DNA of 34,039 nt. It comes from Phycisphaeraceae bacterium. GTDB lineage: Bacteria; Planctomycetota; Phycisphaerae; Phycisphaerales; Phycisphaeraceae. The notes beneath the pieces were generated by a model. It had not been told where the DNA came from, ran no database searches, and was given only the letters and a program-made list of their open reading frames with translations. Position numbers and translations under genes: made by a program. This document shows, in pieces, positions 25,101-33,146 of the stretch. The stretch's first letter is position 1, and every line of letters begins with the position of its first letter. The stretch lies in the NCBI GenBank assembly GCA_020848195.1, contig JADLAP010000004.1, forward strand, positions 1-34,039, in the 5' to 3' direction.

Positions 25101-25340
25101 CCGCCACGGCATCAGTCGATCGGCCGGCAATCCCGGAGGAACCGGAGCCTGCGGGTCCACCGTCGCGGGCGATGTCGTCGCGGCGGTGGATTGCCGTGAG
25201 GCCGGCGACTGACCGTGAACCGGATCGGCCTGACACCCCCAGGCTGCGCATGCGGTCAGGACGAACGCCACCCATCGCACCGTTCCCATCCGACGGAATC
25301 GCCCTGACGACGGCACGACCTGCGACCGCTGTATGTTCAC
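22125..25340 (-). CDS. Large TPR-repeat lipoprotein
   Basis: A 1071-residue predicted lipoprotein. The N-terminal signal (MGTVRWVAFVLTACAAWGC) ends in a lipobox-like AAWGC. Almost the whole mature chain is TPR helices, including near-consensus repeats such as FLQGFEAWRAGHLFEARRQIEIALTLTPND, LGQIWAASGNRTQSAQYLERAMASDPND and ALGYGWANRGRNLEQAKAMIEQALAAEPDS. The last 40 residues are a Val/Pro/Gly-rich run (VPAVPAVPGVPGVPG). It is probably an envelope scaffold, similar in build to PEP-CTERM-linked or outer-membrane TPR lipoproteins; no specific partner is evident. The GTG at 25340 has GGGGA upstream; an ATG at 25289 would give a shorter signal peptide. It follows hisG by 16 nt. Confidence 0.88.
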   Translation of the reverse strand: MNIQRSQVVPSSGRFRRMGTVRWVAFVLTACAAWGCQADPVHGQSPASRQSTAATTSPATVDPQAPVPPGLPADRLMPWRGNDLQRARKTLDQVLADLPRPAFLAAAATVPGPVDVKAMDPPLAAQHAFLQGFEAWRAGHLFEARRQIEIALTLTPNDPYLLKMLGQIWAASGNRTQSAQYLERAMASDPNDIDTALLLGRQALEQGRSDVAISVFAHAMRQSGQDSTEAGMVKPLAAFYLGSALESAGYDLASVTQMKLYLDQPEPTTRSHPLARKLAILSRQSGLLWLSVGDSNIRLGRFAEAVDAYTRAQAEDGADPQQLLARLVLAHILDGHPEQAEKALEEAINRDAKADPPVDLTRWAVAKGVSGSRLAASYQRLYEQRGRPSRMALVIAELLGGKAGQAFLEQHLKLKPDDQAVFSEWLQGPSDTRKPVATVAEAEPLVKRTLAAIDAAPDHATEYAGALIARVNNANLLLKTVDHLGAEAQARPMTRFLKAGLLMQNLQFTAARQELEAVIHAQPAFRPARTRLATLLVAQRKYDQAVDLLKPLENDPDAEVALLRVQILAETGHADQAVDLVTRMLDKEPASIPLLLQKARLLMIVDQASAAERLLLDAINVNPTSELLYESLFNLYETGKVADAGDQYQRLMRRMLGTIPQSRLARIKLSEMHAAQQDFTSAERLLQSVLREDPADPRAIAHLLDLFRVADRQDDAEKLIREQIEPSGRPDLLAIARGYYEQKHNVARMNELEERIYQQMPPGVPRAARLSEFYLRLDKPRQAVAVLQEAMVQFAPEADDATMLASMLGRAMCRADKADQVDAMFTDMLRKHPDQDAELRLAWASNLEMRDKYDRGEAMLVESLKKHPDHAPTLNALGYGWANRGRNLEQAKAMIEQALAAEPDSAAYLDSLAWVMYKLGRFKDAVRLLKQATHVGGGDHPVILDHLGDASYRVGEAKEADQYWRQAQQLMQEPSLRSDEDPDLKNLDKRLENKLESLRKGQISPVADSTVPLSEGAVLKSTPETPGGLMPQGVPAVPAVPGVPGVPGLPAAPVPMPSPDVPEPVQDNPQP

Positions 25341-25356
25341 GTATGCGTCCCCTCGA

Positions 25357-26247
25357 TCACGGTATCACCTTGTTGAGCGGGTAACTGAAAATCGCGGCGG
25401 CGCCGGCCCGGCTGAGCTTGGGCACCAGATCCCGTTCCACGATTTCGTCGACGATCACCTCCAGGGCGCACCACTGGCCGTCCGCCAGAGGATTGACCGT
25501 GGGCGACTTCTCGGCCGGCAGCACCGCCAGCAGTTCGCTGAGTTTGTCCTTCGGCACATTCATCTTCAGACCCACCTTCTGCCGGGCGTTGATCGCGCCG
25601 AGCAACAGCATGGCCAGGTCTTCGATCTTATGCCGGCGAACCGGGTCCGCCCACGCCTGATGATTGGCGATCAGACGGGTCGTGCTGGTGAGGATGGTGT
25701 CCACCACGCGGAGCTTGTTGGCGCGCAGGGACGAGCCGGTCTCCGTGCAGTCCACGATGGCGCTGACGAGACGGGCTTTGACTTCCGTCGCGCCCCAACT
25801 GAACTCCACCTTGCGCACGGGAATGTTCTTCTTGGCGAAGTAGCGTTTGACCGTATCGACCAGTTCGGTGGCGATGATGCCGCCGGCGAGGTCTTCCGGC
25901 TTGTGGATGCTGGATTCCTCGGGCACAGCCAGAACCCAGCGGATCGGGTTCCTGGTGGCCTTGGAGTATTCCAGTTCGCAGACTTCGTGGACGTCGGAAT
26001 TGTTCTCGATGACCCAGTCGTGGCCGGTGATGCCGATGTCGATCACGCCGTCCTCGACATAGCGGCTGATTTCCTGAGCGCGGAAGAGGATCGCTTCGAG
26101 TTGGGGATCGTCGAGGGTTGGGAAGTAGGACCGGTCGCGGATATCGACTTTGTAGCCGGCCCGCTGGAACAGATTGACGGTGGAATCCTGCAGGCTGCCC
26201 TTGGGCAGTCCGATGCGGAGCAGCACTTGTTGGGATGGCTGGTTCAT
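25357..26247 (-). CDS. hisG: ATP phosphoribosyltransferase, long form
   Basis: A 296-residue enzyme of the first step of histidine synthesis: ATP plus PRPP gives phosphoribosyl-ATP. Signatures: LRIGLPKGSLQDSTVNLFQRAG at the N-terminus, DGVIDIGITGHDWV, GGIIATELVDTVKRYF and the PRPP-loop region SAIVDCTETGSSLRANKLRVVD. The C-terminal part (KVGLKMNVPKDKLSELLAVLP to the end) is the ACT-like domain that marks the long HisG_L form, which is histidine-regulated and needs no HisZ. The tracked ORF is over 200 codons longer, but family homology starts at 26247 (MNQPSQQVLLRIGLPKG). No other his gene is present. It follows the HhH-GPD-like gene by 65 nt, so it may be the tail of the nusA operon. Confidence 0.95.
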   Translation of the reverse strand: MNQPSQQVLLRIGLPKGSLQDSTVNLFQRAGYKVDIRDRSYFPTLDDPQLEAILFRAQEISRYVEDGVIDIGITGHDWVIENNSDVHEVCELEYSKATRNPIRWVLAVPEESSIHKPEDLAGGIIATELVDTVKRYFAKKNIPVRKVEFSWGATEVKARLVSAIVDCTETGSSLRANKLRVVDTILTSTTRLIANHQAWADPVRRHKIEDLAMLLLGAINARQKVGLKMNVPKDKLSELLAVLPAEKSPTVNPLADGQWCALEVIVDEIVERDLVPKLSRAGAAAIFSYPLNKVIP

Positions 26248-26312
26248 GATCGATGGATCATCCGTGTCAGGAGGAACGGGAATCGGCGCGGGACGGGAGG
26301 CCCTGGCCGGGG

Positions 26313-26993
26313 TCAGGACTTGCGTTTGGACGAGGGTTTGGTTGTGGTTTTGCCGCGTGAAGCGGCGGCCTTGCGCTCCAGCGCGGCGGGCATCGGCTGG
26401 CTGTCGGCCCAGCATCGCATGGCATGATGAATCTCGATGCCTTCGCCGGCCTTGACCTGCCGCTCCATGAACGCGCTGATCTCCTCGACCGTGGACCCCG
26501 GCTCGACGCAGCCCTCGGCCTCCAGCAGCGCGGCCATGCGGTCGTCGACGGGAATCGCGTGGCCGGCGAAATTCAGCAGCGTCACCTGCGCCGCCACATA
26601 GCCGGGCATGCCGGGCAGCGTGTCCAGATATTGCCGCACGACTTTCTTCGGCTTGCCGCTGAGCACTTCCAGCGACACCTCGTACTCGCGGATGAACACC
26701 TCCTGCAACGATTCCTGCATCCGGATGCAGCGGACTTCCGCGTCGGGATAGTCCGTGCCCAGCAGGACCACGACATCGTCCGTCAGGCTCACGCGCAGGT
26801 CGTTGCAATCGACCAGTTCCGCCATGAGGCGCTGGTGGGCCGCTTCGGCCTGATCGCGGGTGGCGTTCCATTCCAGGAAACCGAGAACCATCTGCGTGAT
26901 CGAATCCCGCGCCGCGGGCGGCGTGACCTTGGCGGTGCGGATCTTCTTCAGCAACGTAGCGATCGGCTTGGCGTATTGGGCTTCATTCTTCAC
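26313..26993 (-). CDS. HhH-GPD-like protein without the catalytic lysine
   Basis: A 226-residue protein. The C-terminal part resembles the endonuclease III family: LPGMPGYVAAQVTLLNFAGHAIPVDDRM aligns with the LPGVGRKTAxVVL...VDTHV hairpin and following helix. The aspartate of VDTH is kept (VDD), but the lysine that follows LPGVGR in bifunctional glycosylases is replaced by Tyr, and no Fe-S cysteine cluster is present. It could be a monofunctional glycosylase or a DNA-binding relative without catalysis. The N-terminal half (YAKPIATLLKKIRTAKV) is helical and the tail is Lys/Ser-rich. It overlaps the rbfA stop by 4 bp (ATGA), so it belongs to the nusA-infB operon. Family assignment is by motif only. 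Confidence 0.65.
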   Translation of the reverse strand: MKNEAQYAKPIATLLKKIRTAKVTPPAARDSITQMVLGFLEWNATRDQAEAAHQRLMAELVDCNDLRVSLTDDVVVLLGTDYPDAEVRCIRMQESLQEVFIREYEVSLEVLSGKPKKVVRQYLDTLPGMPGYVAAQVTLLNFAGHAIPVDDRMAALLEAEGCVEPGSTVEEISAFMERQVKAGEGIEIHHAMRCWADSQPMPAALERKAAASRGKTTTKPSSKRKS

Positions 26994-27433
26994 CGGGACG
27001 ACTCCTGCTCGTGGGGCGGGACCGTTGGCGTTTCGGGCACATCAGTACGATTTTCCTCGGAAGCGGCCTCGCTTTCGCGGCCCTGGCGGGCTTCCGTTTC
27101 CAACCCTTCGCGGATGGCATCATAGACTGCCGCCTGGCGCTTGAGCGAGTCGTCGACGCGGAACTGAAGCCGCGGCGTGCGCCGCATGGACACCAGTGCC
27201 CTGACGGCCGACTGGATGTATTTGGACGCGCTGTTCAAACCCGCCACCGTCAGATCCTGTCGTTCGGACGGGACGACGGACACCTGGATGTACGCCTCGG
27301 ACAGATCGGGGCTGACCTGCACTTTCGTGATGCTGACCAGGCCGCTGACGCGCGGGTCCGCCAGGCCGCGCGAAATGACCTGGCTGACGGCGCGCATCAG
27401 AGCGGATTCGACCTGGGGTATGCGGTGACTCAT
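26990..27433 (-). CDS. rbfA: 30S ribosome-binding factor A
   Basis: A 147-residue cold-shock and 16S rRNA maturation factor that binds the 30S subunit. Recognised by the start MSHRIPQVESALMRAVSQVISRGLADPRV, then VSITKVQVSPDLSEAYIQVSV and LRRTPRLQFRVDDS-type sequence (here SMRRTPRLQFRVDDSLKR), all family hallmarks of the KH-like fold. The acidic tail beyond about residue 115 is longer than usual and low in complexity. The start at 27433 is chosen because family homology begins there; the tracked ORF is 29 codons longer. It lies 26 nt downstream of ylxP and overlaps the HhH-GPD-like gene. Confidence 0.95.
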   Translation of the reverse strand: MSHRIPQVESALMRAVSQVISRGLADPRVSGLVSITKVQVSPDLSEAYIQVSVVPSERQDLTVAGLNSASKYIQSAVRALVSMRRTPRLQFRVDDSLKRQAAVYDAIREGLETEARQGRESEAASEENRTDVPETPTVPPHEQESSR

Positions 27434-27459
27434 GTTGCGTTTCGCCTGCGCGGGGCTGG

Positions 27460-27765
27460 TCAGATGGAATCCGCCTCGACGCCTGTGAGTATCTGCTTGT
27501 GATGATTGCTCAGATGGCAATCCCGATGGTGACGCGCCTTGTCGAGGATGCGGTCCAGCACGCTGTTGGCGTAGGCGACGTCCGAAGCCGCCAGGGCAAT
27601 GCCCAGCACGGCGATGCGGCAGTCGTCCTGCGAGGCCACCTCGGCGACGGAGACCTGGTGGTCCCGGTGCAGCCGGTCCTTGAGGCTCTGGACGACGCGG
27701 CGTTTGTCCTTGAGACTGGCGGCGTCATCGATAGCCAGTTCGATCTGGAGTATGCCCACAACCAT
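27460..27765 (-). CDS. ylxP: DUF503 family protein YlxP
   Basis: A 101-residue protein of the DUF503 family, which often sits between infB and rbfA. Family features: MVVGILQIELAIDDAASLKDKRRVVQSLKDRL and the conserved core VAEVASQDDCRIAVLGIALAASD. The fold is a small ferredoxin-like alpha/beta domain; a role in ribosome assembly or translation is inferred from gene neighbourhood, not established. It is 88 nt downstream of infB, with a strong hairpin in between. Confidence 0.92.
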   Translation of the reverse strand: MVVGILQIELAIDDAASLKDKRRVVQSLKDRLHRDHQVSVAEVASQDDCRIAVLGIALAASDVAYANSVLDRILDKARHHRDCHLSNHHKQILTGVEADSI

Positions 27766-27806
27766 AGCGCGCTTAGGCGGCCGTCCGCCGCGTCACGAAG
27801 GTCAAT

Positions 27807-27835
27807 GGAGCCTCGCGGCGTTCCCGCGAAGCTCC
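27807..27835. repeat. Strong hairpin between infB and ylxP
   Basis: GGAGC-c-TCGCGG-cgttc-CCGCGA-a-GCTCC forms an 11-bp stem with one mismatch and a 5-nt loop. No T-run follows on the minus strand, so it is not a typical intrinsic terminator. It could slow or process the operon transcript, or protect the infB 3' end. Confidence 0.5.
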
Positions 27836-27853
27836 GCCGACCGATGTTGGTGC

Positions 27854-30763
27854 TCAAACCAGTTTCCGCGCCACGGTTTGCCGCTGGTAACAGACCAGGC
27901 GGTCGCCGGGCTTGATGTCGTCGAAGCCGGTGATGCGGATGCCGCATTCCGTGCCCATGCGCACTTCGCGGGCGTCGTCCTTGACGCGGCGGAGGGTGTC
28001 GATTTCACGGTTGTCGGTGACGACCACGTTGTCGCGGACCACGCGAACCTTGGCTCCGCGCTGCACCGTGCCTTCGACGACGAGGCAGCCGGCGATGGTG
28101 CCGACCTTGCTGACCTTGAAGACCTGTCGAACCTCGGCCGCGCCGAGTTCCTGTTCGCGGGTTTCAGGCGCCAGCAGACCTTCGAGGCCAGCCTTGACGT
28201 CGTCCACAAGGTCGTAGATCACGCGGTAGGTGCGGATGTCCACGTGACGCGACTCGGCGATGTCGCGGACCAGCGAGGGCGCCACGACGTGGAAGCCGAG
28301 GATGATGGCGTCGGAGGCGTCGGCCAGCACGACGTCGCTTTCCGTGATGCCGCCGACGGCCGCATGAAGCACCTTGACCGCCACTTCATCGTTGCCGACC
28401 TCGGAGAGCTGTTTGCGGAGCACGTCCACGGAGCCTTGCACGTCGGCCTTGAGCACGACGCGAAGCTCCCTGGTCTGGCCGGCCTTGAGTTGCGCGGCGA
28501 AGTTGTCCAGCGTGAGCTTGGTCTGCGTCGCCAGTTGCTTCTGCCGCTCGCGTTCGCGGAACTGCGAGGCGATTTCCTCGGCTTTCTGGTACGTGCCGGT
28601 GATGTAGAACTTGTCGCCGGCGTCGGGAATCATGTCGATGCCGGACAGTTCCAGCGGCGTGGCGGGGCCGGCTTCGGCGAGGTTGCGACCGCGATCGTCC
28701 GTCATGTCGCGCACGCGACCGAACGCACGACCGATGACGATGAAGTCGCCCAGCCGCAGCGTGCCCTGCTGCACCAGCACGCGAGCCACGGGTCCGCGGC
28801 CTTCCTGCATTTCCGCTTCGATGACCGTGCCGCGTGCCGGGCCGCCGTAGTCGGACTTGAGGTCCAGCAGCTCCGCCTGGTAGTCCAGGATTTCCAGCAG
28901 GTCGGTGACGCCCCGGCCCGAAGTGGCGCTGGTCTTGATGATTTCCGTTTCGCCGCCCCATTCGGTGGGATTCAGCCCGTGTTCGGCGAGCTGACCGAAG
29001 ATCTTGTGCAGGTTGCCTTCGGTGGCTTCCTGCTTGTCGATCTTGTTCAGGGCGACAATGATCGGGACTTCCGCGGCCTTGGCGTGGTTGATCGACTCGA
29101 CGGTCTGGGGCATCACGCCGTCGTCGGCGGCGACGACCAGCACGACCAGGTCGGTCAGGTTCGCGCCGCGCGAACGCATGGAGGTGAACGCCTCGTGGCC
29201 GGGGGTGTCGAGGAAGACCACGGTCTTGTCGGTGCCGTCGGAGCCGGCCACGGTGACGCGGTACGCGCCGACGTGCTGGGTGATGCCGCCGTCCTCGTGA
29301 GCCGCCACATCGGACTTGCGGATGCGGTCGAGCAGGCTGGTCTTGCCGTGGTCGACGTGGCCGAGGATGGTCACGACCGGGGGCCGCTTGCGGACGTCGA
29401 TTTCTTCCTGGGCGTCGAACTCGCCGATGACGACTTCTTCCGCCGTCTGCTGTTCGCGGACGACCAGTTCGATGTTGTGCTCCAGGGCGACTTCCATGGC
29501 CGCCTCGGAGTCGATGGCGGAGTTGATGGTGGCCATGATGCCCTTGCTGAAGAGGTATTTGATGATGTCGGCCGTCTTGATGCCGGTGGCGGAGGAGAGG
29601 CCTTTGATGGTGATGGGTTCGGCGATTTCGACTTTTCCGCCGGTCTGGACGGGGGTGGCGGCCTGCTGGGAGTTGCCGGATTTTCGGAGGGTTCGCCTGC
29701 GTTGCTTGAGATAGCCTGGCGCGCCCTTGAGACGGGCGTCGAGTTCGATGAGGTCCTGTTCGCTGATTTTGCCCGGTCCCAGCGGCATGGCGTCGGCGGA
29801 GCGGCCGCGACGGGTGCTGAGGCTTCGGCGTTTGCCGCCCTTGGCCGGGGTGTCCTGCGCGCCGGGATCGACCTGCGGGCCTGCGCCGCGGCCACGAACC
29901 GGGCCGCGGGACCGCGTGATGCCGGGGACGGCCGGGTCCATGGAATTGCCGCCGCCCATCGGCGAGCCGCCGGAGGGCGCGGGCCTTCGCGCCCGAGGCG
30001 CCGGCGTCTGTTCCGGGGCTTCGATGCGCACGACGCGCGGACCTTTGAGCACCGCCTGCTGCGGCTTCTTGAGTTGTTCGCCCATCGGCTTGACGATCGC
30101 GGGACGCTCCGGCACGTTCGGCTGAGCGATGGAACCATCCGCCCGGGGCCTGGTCGCCCGGGCAGGCGCATGGGCCGGCGCCGCGGACGGCGGCACAACC
30201 GCCGGTTGGGCTGGAGCCTGGGCGGCGACGTGCGCCGTCGGCGCGGGAATTGCGGATCCTTCAACCTCGGCGACTTCCGCCGACAGAGTCTCAGCAATCG
30301 TTTCGCCCTGCCGGGGCGCGGACTCGGTCGCCGGCTCATCCACAGCCGGCGCCTCGGGTTCCTCGACCATCACCGCGGAATCGGCGGACATATCCATGTC
30401 CATCCCTTCTCCGGGCTCTGCCGCCAGCACGGGCGACTCGATCACTTCCGGATCCTCCTCTGCCGTCGCGGCGCCATCGGCCGTCGTCGGCTCCTCCCCC
30501 CCATGTTTCCGCGCCGCGCGGCGACGCGGGATACGCACCTTGTCCAGGTCCACCTTCTCCGCCGTTTCCACGGCTGTGGACGAGGTGTCATGCTGCGTGC
30601 TGAACCATTCACCAATGGTCACCACCAGGCCCACCTTCACCACCGACATGTGGTTGGTGATGCCCGGCACGCCTTCCGCCTTGCACTTGTCGATGATCGC
30701 CTTGCTCGTGACGCCGAGTTCCTTGGCGACCTCGAATACTCGTTTGGCCTTGGCCAAGACCAT
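27854..30763 (-). CDS. infB: Translation initiation factor IF-2
   Basis: A 969-residue GTPase that brings initiator fMet-tRNA to the 30S subunit. Order: IF2_N-type helix domain (1-50, [21 protein letters not shown]), a long Pro/Ala/Arg-rich linker (about 55-340), a second IF2_N-like block ([21 protein letters not shown], about 385), then the GTPase domain with [12 protein letters not shown] (P-loop, about 468), [10 protein letters not shown] (switch I), DTPGHEAF (switch II), NKID and SATSGRG (G5). Domains II-IV follow and are full length. A TTG at 30775 or the ATG at 30763 could start it; the ATG is preferred, though AAGGAG abuts it directly. It is 84 nt downstream of nusA in the usual order. 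Confidence 0.97.
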   Translation of the reverse strand: MVLAKAKRVFEVAKELGVTSKAIIDKCKAEGVPGITNHMSVVKVGLVVTIGEWFSTQHDTSSTAVETAEKVDLDKVRIPRRRAARKHGGEEPTTADGAATAEEDPEVIESPVLAAEPGEGMDMDMSADSAVMVEEPEAPAVDEPATESAPRQGETIAETLSAEVAEVEGSAIPAPTAHVAAQAPAQPAVVPPSAAPAHAPARATRPRADGSIAQPNVPERPAIVKPMGEQLKKPQQAVLKGPRVVRIEAPEQTPAPRARRPAPSGGSPMGGGNSMDPAVPGITRSRGPVRGRGAGPQVDPGAQDTPAKGGKRRSLSTRRGRSADAMPLGPGKISEQDLIELDARLKGAPGYLKQRRRTLRKSGNSQQAATPVQTGGKVEIAEPITIKGLSSATGIKTADIIKYLFSKGIMATINSAIDSEAAMEVALEHNIELVVREQQTAEEVVIGEFDAQEEIDVRKRPPVVTILGHVDHGKTSLLDRIRKSDVAAHEDGGITQHVGAYRVTVAGSDGTDKTVVFLDTPGHEAFTSMRSRGANLTDLVVLVVAADDGVMPQTVESINHAKAAEVPIIVALNKIDKQEATEGNLHKIFGQLAEHGLNPTEWGGETEIIKTSATSGRGVTDLLEILDYQAELLDLKSDYGGPARGTVIEAEMQEGRGPVARVLVQQGTLRLGDFIVIGRAFGRVRDMTDDRGRNLAEAGPATPLELSGIDMIPDAGDKFYITGTYQKAEEIASQFRERERQKQLATQTKLTLDNFAAQLKAGQTRELRVVLKADVQGSVDVLRKQLSEVGNDEVAVKVLHAAVGGITESDVVLADASDAIILGFHVVAPSLVRDIAESRHVDIRTYRVIYDLVDDVKAGLEGLLAPETREQELGAAEVRQVFKVSKVGTIAGCLVVEGTVQRGAKVRVVRDNVVVTDNREIDTLRRVKDDAREVRMGTECGIRITGFDDIKPGDRLVCYQRQTVARKLV

Positions 30764-30847
30764 CTCCTTATCCAACCTCAGTGCATGACTGGCTTCGACC
30801 CGAACGGCCGCATCGGCGGGAACGGGTGCGACGCAGCGAATGAACGC

Positions 30848-32269
30848 TTACTCCGCGGACTCCGGCTTGACCGGATTGTCCGATGATTCCGTCGACTGCG
30901 ACTCCGCCGCACCGCCCTGACGGCTGGCCAGCAGGTCGAGAACCGACAAACCTTCGTCGGCGGCGGCAGCCTTGGGCGATTCGCCTGCCGATCCCCCCGC
31001 AATCGGCGCGACGCCGCCCAGCAGACCCAGCACAGCCGCCGCCTGCTGCTCGCCCGCGGAGCCGGCCATCTCCGCCTTGCGGCGCTCGGCCTCCGCCTTG
31101 TCCTTCGCCTGTTCCTCCGCCACCTTCTTCGCCCGCGACGACGCCACTTCCACCATCTTCGCCGCCTGGTCGCTGGTGACTCCGACCTGTTCCATCAAAT
31201 AGTCCACGCCGACCTCTTCCACGTCGAAGACGCTGATCACGCCGAGCGCCGCCAGCCGGTCGATCTGGTCTTCGTTGACCCCTTCAATCGCCTTGAGCGT
31301 CTCTTCCATCGTGTCCAGACCCTTCGAGAACTCGGGCGGCGTCAGGATGTCCACATCCCAGCCCGTCAGCCTCGCCGCCAGACGCACGTTCTGGCCCCGC
31401 TTGCCGATCGCCAGCGAGAGCTGGTCATCGTTGACCACCACCGTCGCCCGGCCCAGCTCGAAGCAGAGGCTGATTTCCACCACTTCCGCCGGCTTCAGCG
31501 AGTTCTGGATCAGAATCTGGCTCGATTCGTTCCAACGCACGATGTCGATCTTCTCGCCACCAAGCTCATCCACGATGTTCTTGATCCGGCTGCCCCGCAC
31601 CCCCACGCAGGCACCCACCGCATCGACCTTCGAGTCGATCGAGCTGACGGCGATCTTCGTGCGATGGCCCGGCTCGCGCGCCATGGCCTTGATCTCGATG
31701 ATGCGCTCGGCGACCTCCGGCACTTCCACCTCGAACAGACGGCGGATGAAGTCCGGATGCGCGCGGGAGAGAACGATCTTGACCTGGTTGCCCGCGTCGC
31801 GGACGTCGAGAATCAGACACCGCACGCGTTCGCCGGGCTGGTGCTGTTCGCCGGGAATCTGCTCGCTGCGGGGCATGAAGCCCTCGGCCCGGCCGATCTG
31901 CACGACCAGCGCGCCGCCTTCGTAGCGTTGCGACATGCCGGTGGTCAGCTCGCCCACGCGGTCGGCGAATTCGTTGTAGATGCTGCTGCGTTCATCCTCG
32001 CGGAATCGCTGGATCATCACCTGCTTGGCGGTCTGGGCGGGAATGCGACCGAGCGATTCAAGCGTCAGTTCCACCCCGCCGCGCCACAGGCGGATTTTGC
32101 CGCTGATCCGGTCGAGTTCGCACTTGAACTCTTCCGTGTCCACGGCATTGAAGTGCTTGCGGGCCGCCGACACCATGGCCTGCTCGATGTCCGTCAGCAG
32201 CGACTCCTTGTCCACGTTGCGGTCACGGGAAATGGAGTCGACCAGTCGCAGCAGTTCCTGTGGATTCAT
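30848..32269 (-). CDS. nusA: Transcription termination/antitermination factor NusA
   Basis: A 473-residue RNA-polymerase-binding factor controlling pausing, termination and antitermination. N-terminal polymerase-binding domain (MNPQELLRLVDSISRDRNVDKESLLTDIEQAM), S1 domain (about 130-195), KH1 (VGACVGVRGSRIKNIVDELGGEKIDIV) and KH2 (QLSLAIGKRGQNVRLAARLTGWDVDI) are all clear. After KH2 there is one helix-hairpin-helix-like unit (GVNEDQIDRLAALGVISVFDVEEV), a charged coiled segment rich in Ala/Lys/Glu, and a low-complexity tail. AGGACAGG lies upstream of the ATG. A rimP gene, often just upstream in other bacteria, is absent here; instead there is a long leader. Confidence 0.96.
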   Translation of the reverse strand: MNPQELLRLVDSISRDRNVDKESLLTDIEQAMVSAARKHFNAVDTEEFKCELDRISGKIRLWRGGVELTLESLGRIPAQTAKQVMIQRFREDERSSIYNEFADRVGELTTGMSQRYEGGALVVQIGRAEGFMPRSEQIPGEQHQPGERVRCLILDVRDAGNQVKIVLSRAHPDFIRRLFEVEVPEVAERIIEIKAMAREPGHRTKIAVSSIDSKVDAVGACVGVRGSRIKNIVDELGGEKIDIVRWNESSQILIQNSLKPAEVVEISLCFELGRATVVVNDDQLSLAIGKRGQNVRLAARLTGWDVDILTPPEFSKGLDTMEETLKAIEGVNEDQIDRLAALGVISVFDVEEVGVDYLMEQVGVTSDQAAKMVEVASSRAKKVAEEQAKDKAEAERRKAEMAGSAGEQQAAAVLGLLGGVAPIAGGSAGESPKAAAADEGLSVLDLLASRQGGAAESQSTESSDNPVKPESAE

Positions 32270-32307
32270 GCTTAGCCTGTCCTGTTAACTCGCGTTCCTC
32301 ATCCACG

Positions 32308-32324
32308 CCGCGGCAACGCCGCGG
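32308..32324. repeat. Short palindrome, copy 1 of CCGCGGC-N3-GCCGCGG
   Basis: CCGCGGCAACGCCGCGG, a 7-bp perfect stem with a 3-nt loop, in the nusA leader. The identical 17-mer recurs at 33427-33443, and a close relative (CGCGGC-GAA-GCCGCGG) lies at 34020-34035. Confidence 0.6.
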
Positions 32325-32361
32325 ATTCATCAACCCTTTTCCGATCCGACCCTCGCCCCCG

Positions 32362-32399
32362 AAAAAAGCAAGACCACGAATCGCGGCTTGCGCTCGTGG
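32362..32399 (-). terminator. Attenuator-like overlapping hairpins in the nusA leader
   Basis: In the mRNA, GCAAGCC (32391-32385) can pair with GGTCTTGC (32375-32368), with one bulged T, and is followed directly by TTTTTT (32367-32362): an intrinsic terminator. Alternatively CCACGA (32399-32394) can pair with TCGTGG (32379-32374). The two folds share bases, so only one can form, as in transcription attenuators. Confidence 0.45.
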
Positions 32400-32677
32400 C
32401 CCTGGGGTCGGGGCTGTCCCGATGGACCGTGGCCCATCCGACAAACCCGGTCGTGATGCACGGTGTGCATCAAGCCATGGGCAGGCCCTCCTTAGCCGCC
32501 GCGAACCGCGAACCGCCGCGAAGGCCGGTCCGTGTCCGCCAAGCCGTCCCGCGATGAAACGTCGCGCTGCTCACAGCGCCGCCGTTCCCACGCAGGTCTT
32601 TCCCATCGCCCCATCCATAGCGCAACCTCCATGTCATCGACGACCACAATGGACGCCGACGCAGGTGCAGAATCATC

Positions 32678-32705
32678 AGTGTACGACCGCCCCCCGCCTT
32701 GTCAA
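32678..32705 (-). promoter_or_regulatory. Sigma70-type promoter of the nusA operon
   Basis: On the minus strand a perfect TTGACA (32705-32700), a 16-nt spacer and TACACT (32683-32678). The start would be near 32670. It is the best -35 box in the window and points at nusA with no gene in between. Confidence 0.6.
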
Positions 32706-33096
32706 GGATGCCTGACCCCGCAAAGCCTTGTCATTGCAGGACAAGTTGCGAGAAATCAACGAGCGATGCCGACAACAACCAACATCATAGCCCACGATCG
32801 CGGATTGGGGAACAGGCTCAGGTCAATGTCAGCCTCGATCCAGACCCGGTTGAACTATTTCGCCGTCTTCCGGGGCTGGCTTGTTCGCACCGCGTCCGCC
32901 CGTTCCCGTCGCCGAGTTTCCAGAACAGGTAACGCGGCCTGACCGTGGCAATGGCCGAAATCTCCACCACCATACACAGCACATGCCGGTCCCTGCCCTC
33001 CAGTTCATCGGTGACCATGATGATGGTTTGAACCTGCTTGCCCACTTCCGGGAGTGCGAGGCCGAAGGTGGAGGCGGCGGTGATGGCGTCCGTTTA

Positions 33097-33146
33097 CCGG
33101 GGGATGCCGGGGGACGCCGGGGGACGCCGGGGGACACCGGGGGACC
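33097..33146. repeat. 10-bp tandem repeat (CCGGGGGACG unit)
   Basis: Four full units of the 10-bp motif (gggatgccgg, gggacgccgg twice, gggacaccgg) with partial units at both ends. Ten is not a multiple of three, so each change in copy number shifts the reading frame of the DUF1573-like gene that crosses it. Confidence 0.85.

Larger units (their letters stand above)
32270..32677 (-). promoter_or_regulatory. Long nusA leader with structured RNA
   Basis: About 400 nt separate the predicted promoter from the nusA ATG, and no gene is seen in them. Visible structures, in mRNA order, are a perfect hairpin TGATGCAC-GGT-GTGCATCA (32454-32472), the attenuator-like pair at 32362-32399, and the palindrome CCGCGGC-AAC-GCCGCGG (32308-32324) about 40-55 nt before the ATG. 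Plus-strand ORFs in the track over this region look like shadows. Confidence 0.4.

Noticed and set aside
27599-30886. 1095-residue plus-strand ORF
   Set aside because: It lies antisense to infB, whose GTPase motifs are unmistakable. Long antisense ORFs are expected at this GC content, and the translation shows no recognisable family.
32260-32715. Plus-strand 151-residue ORF in the nusA leader region
   Set aside because: Pro/Arg-rich translation without motif, overlapping a strong minus-strand promoter and structured leader.
33097-33146. Tandem repeat as a CRISPR array
   Set aside because: The unit is only 10 bp, with no spacers and no cas genes; it is a simple tandem repeat.
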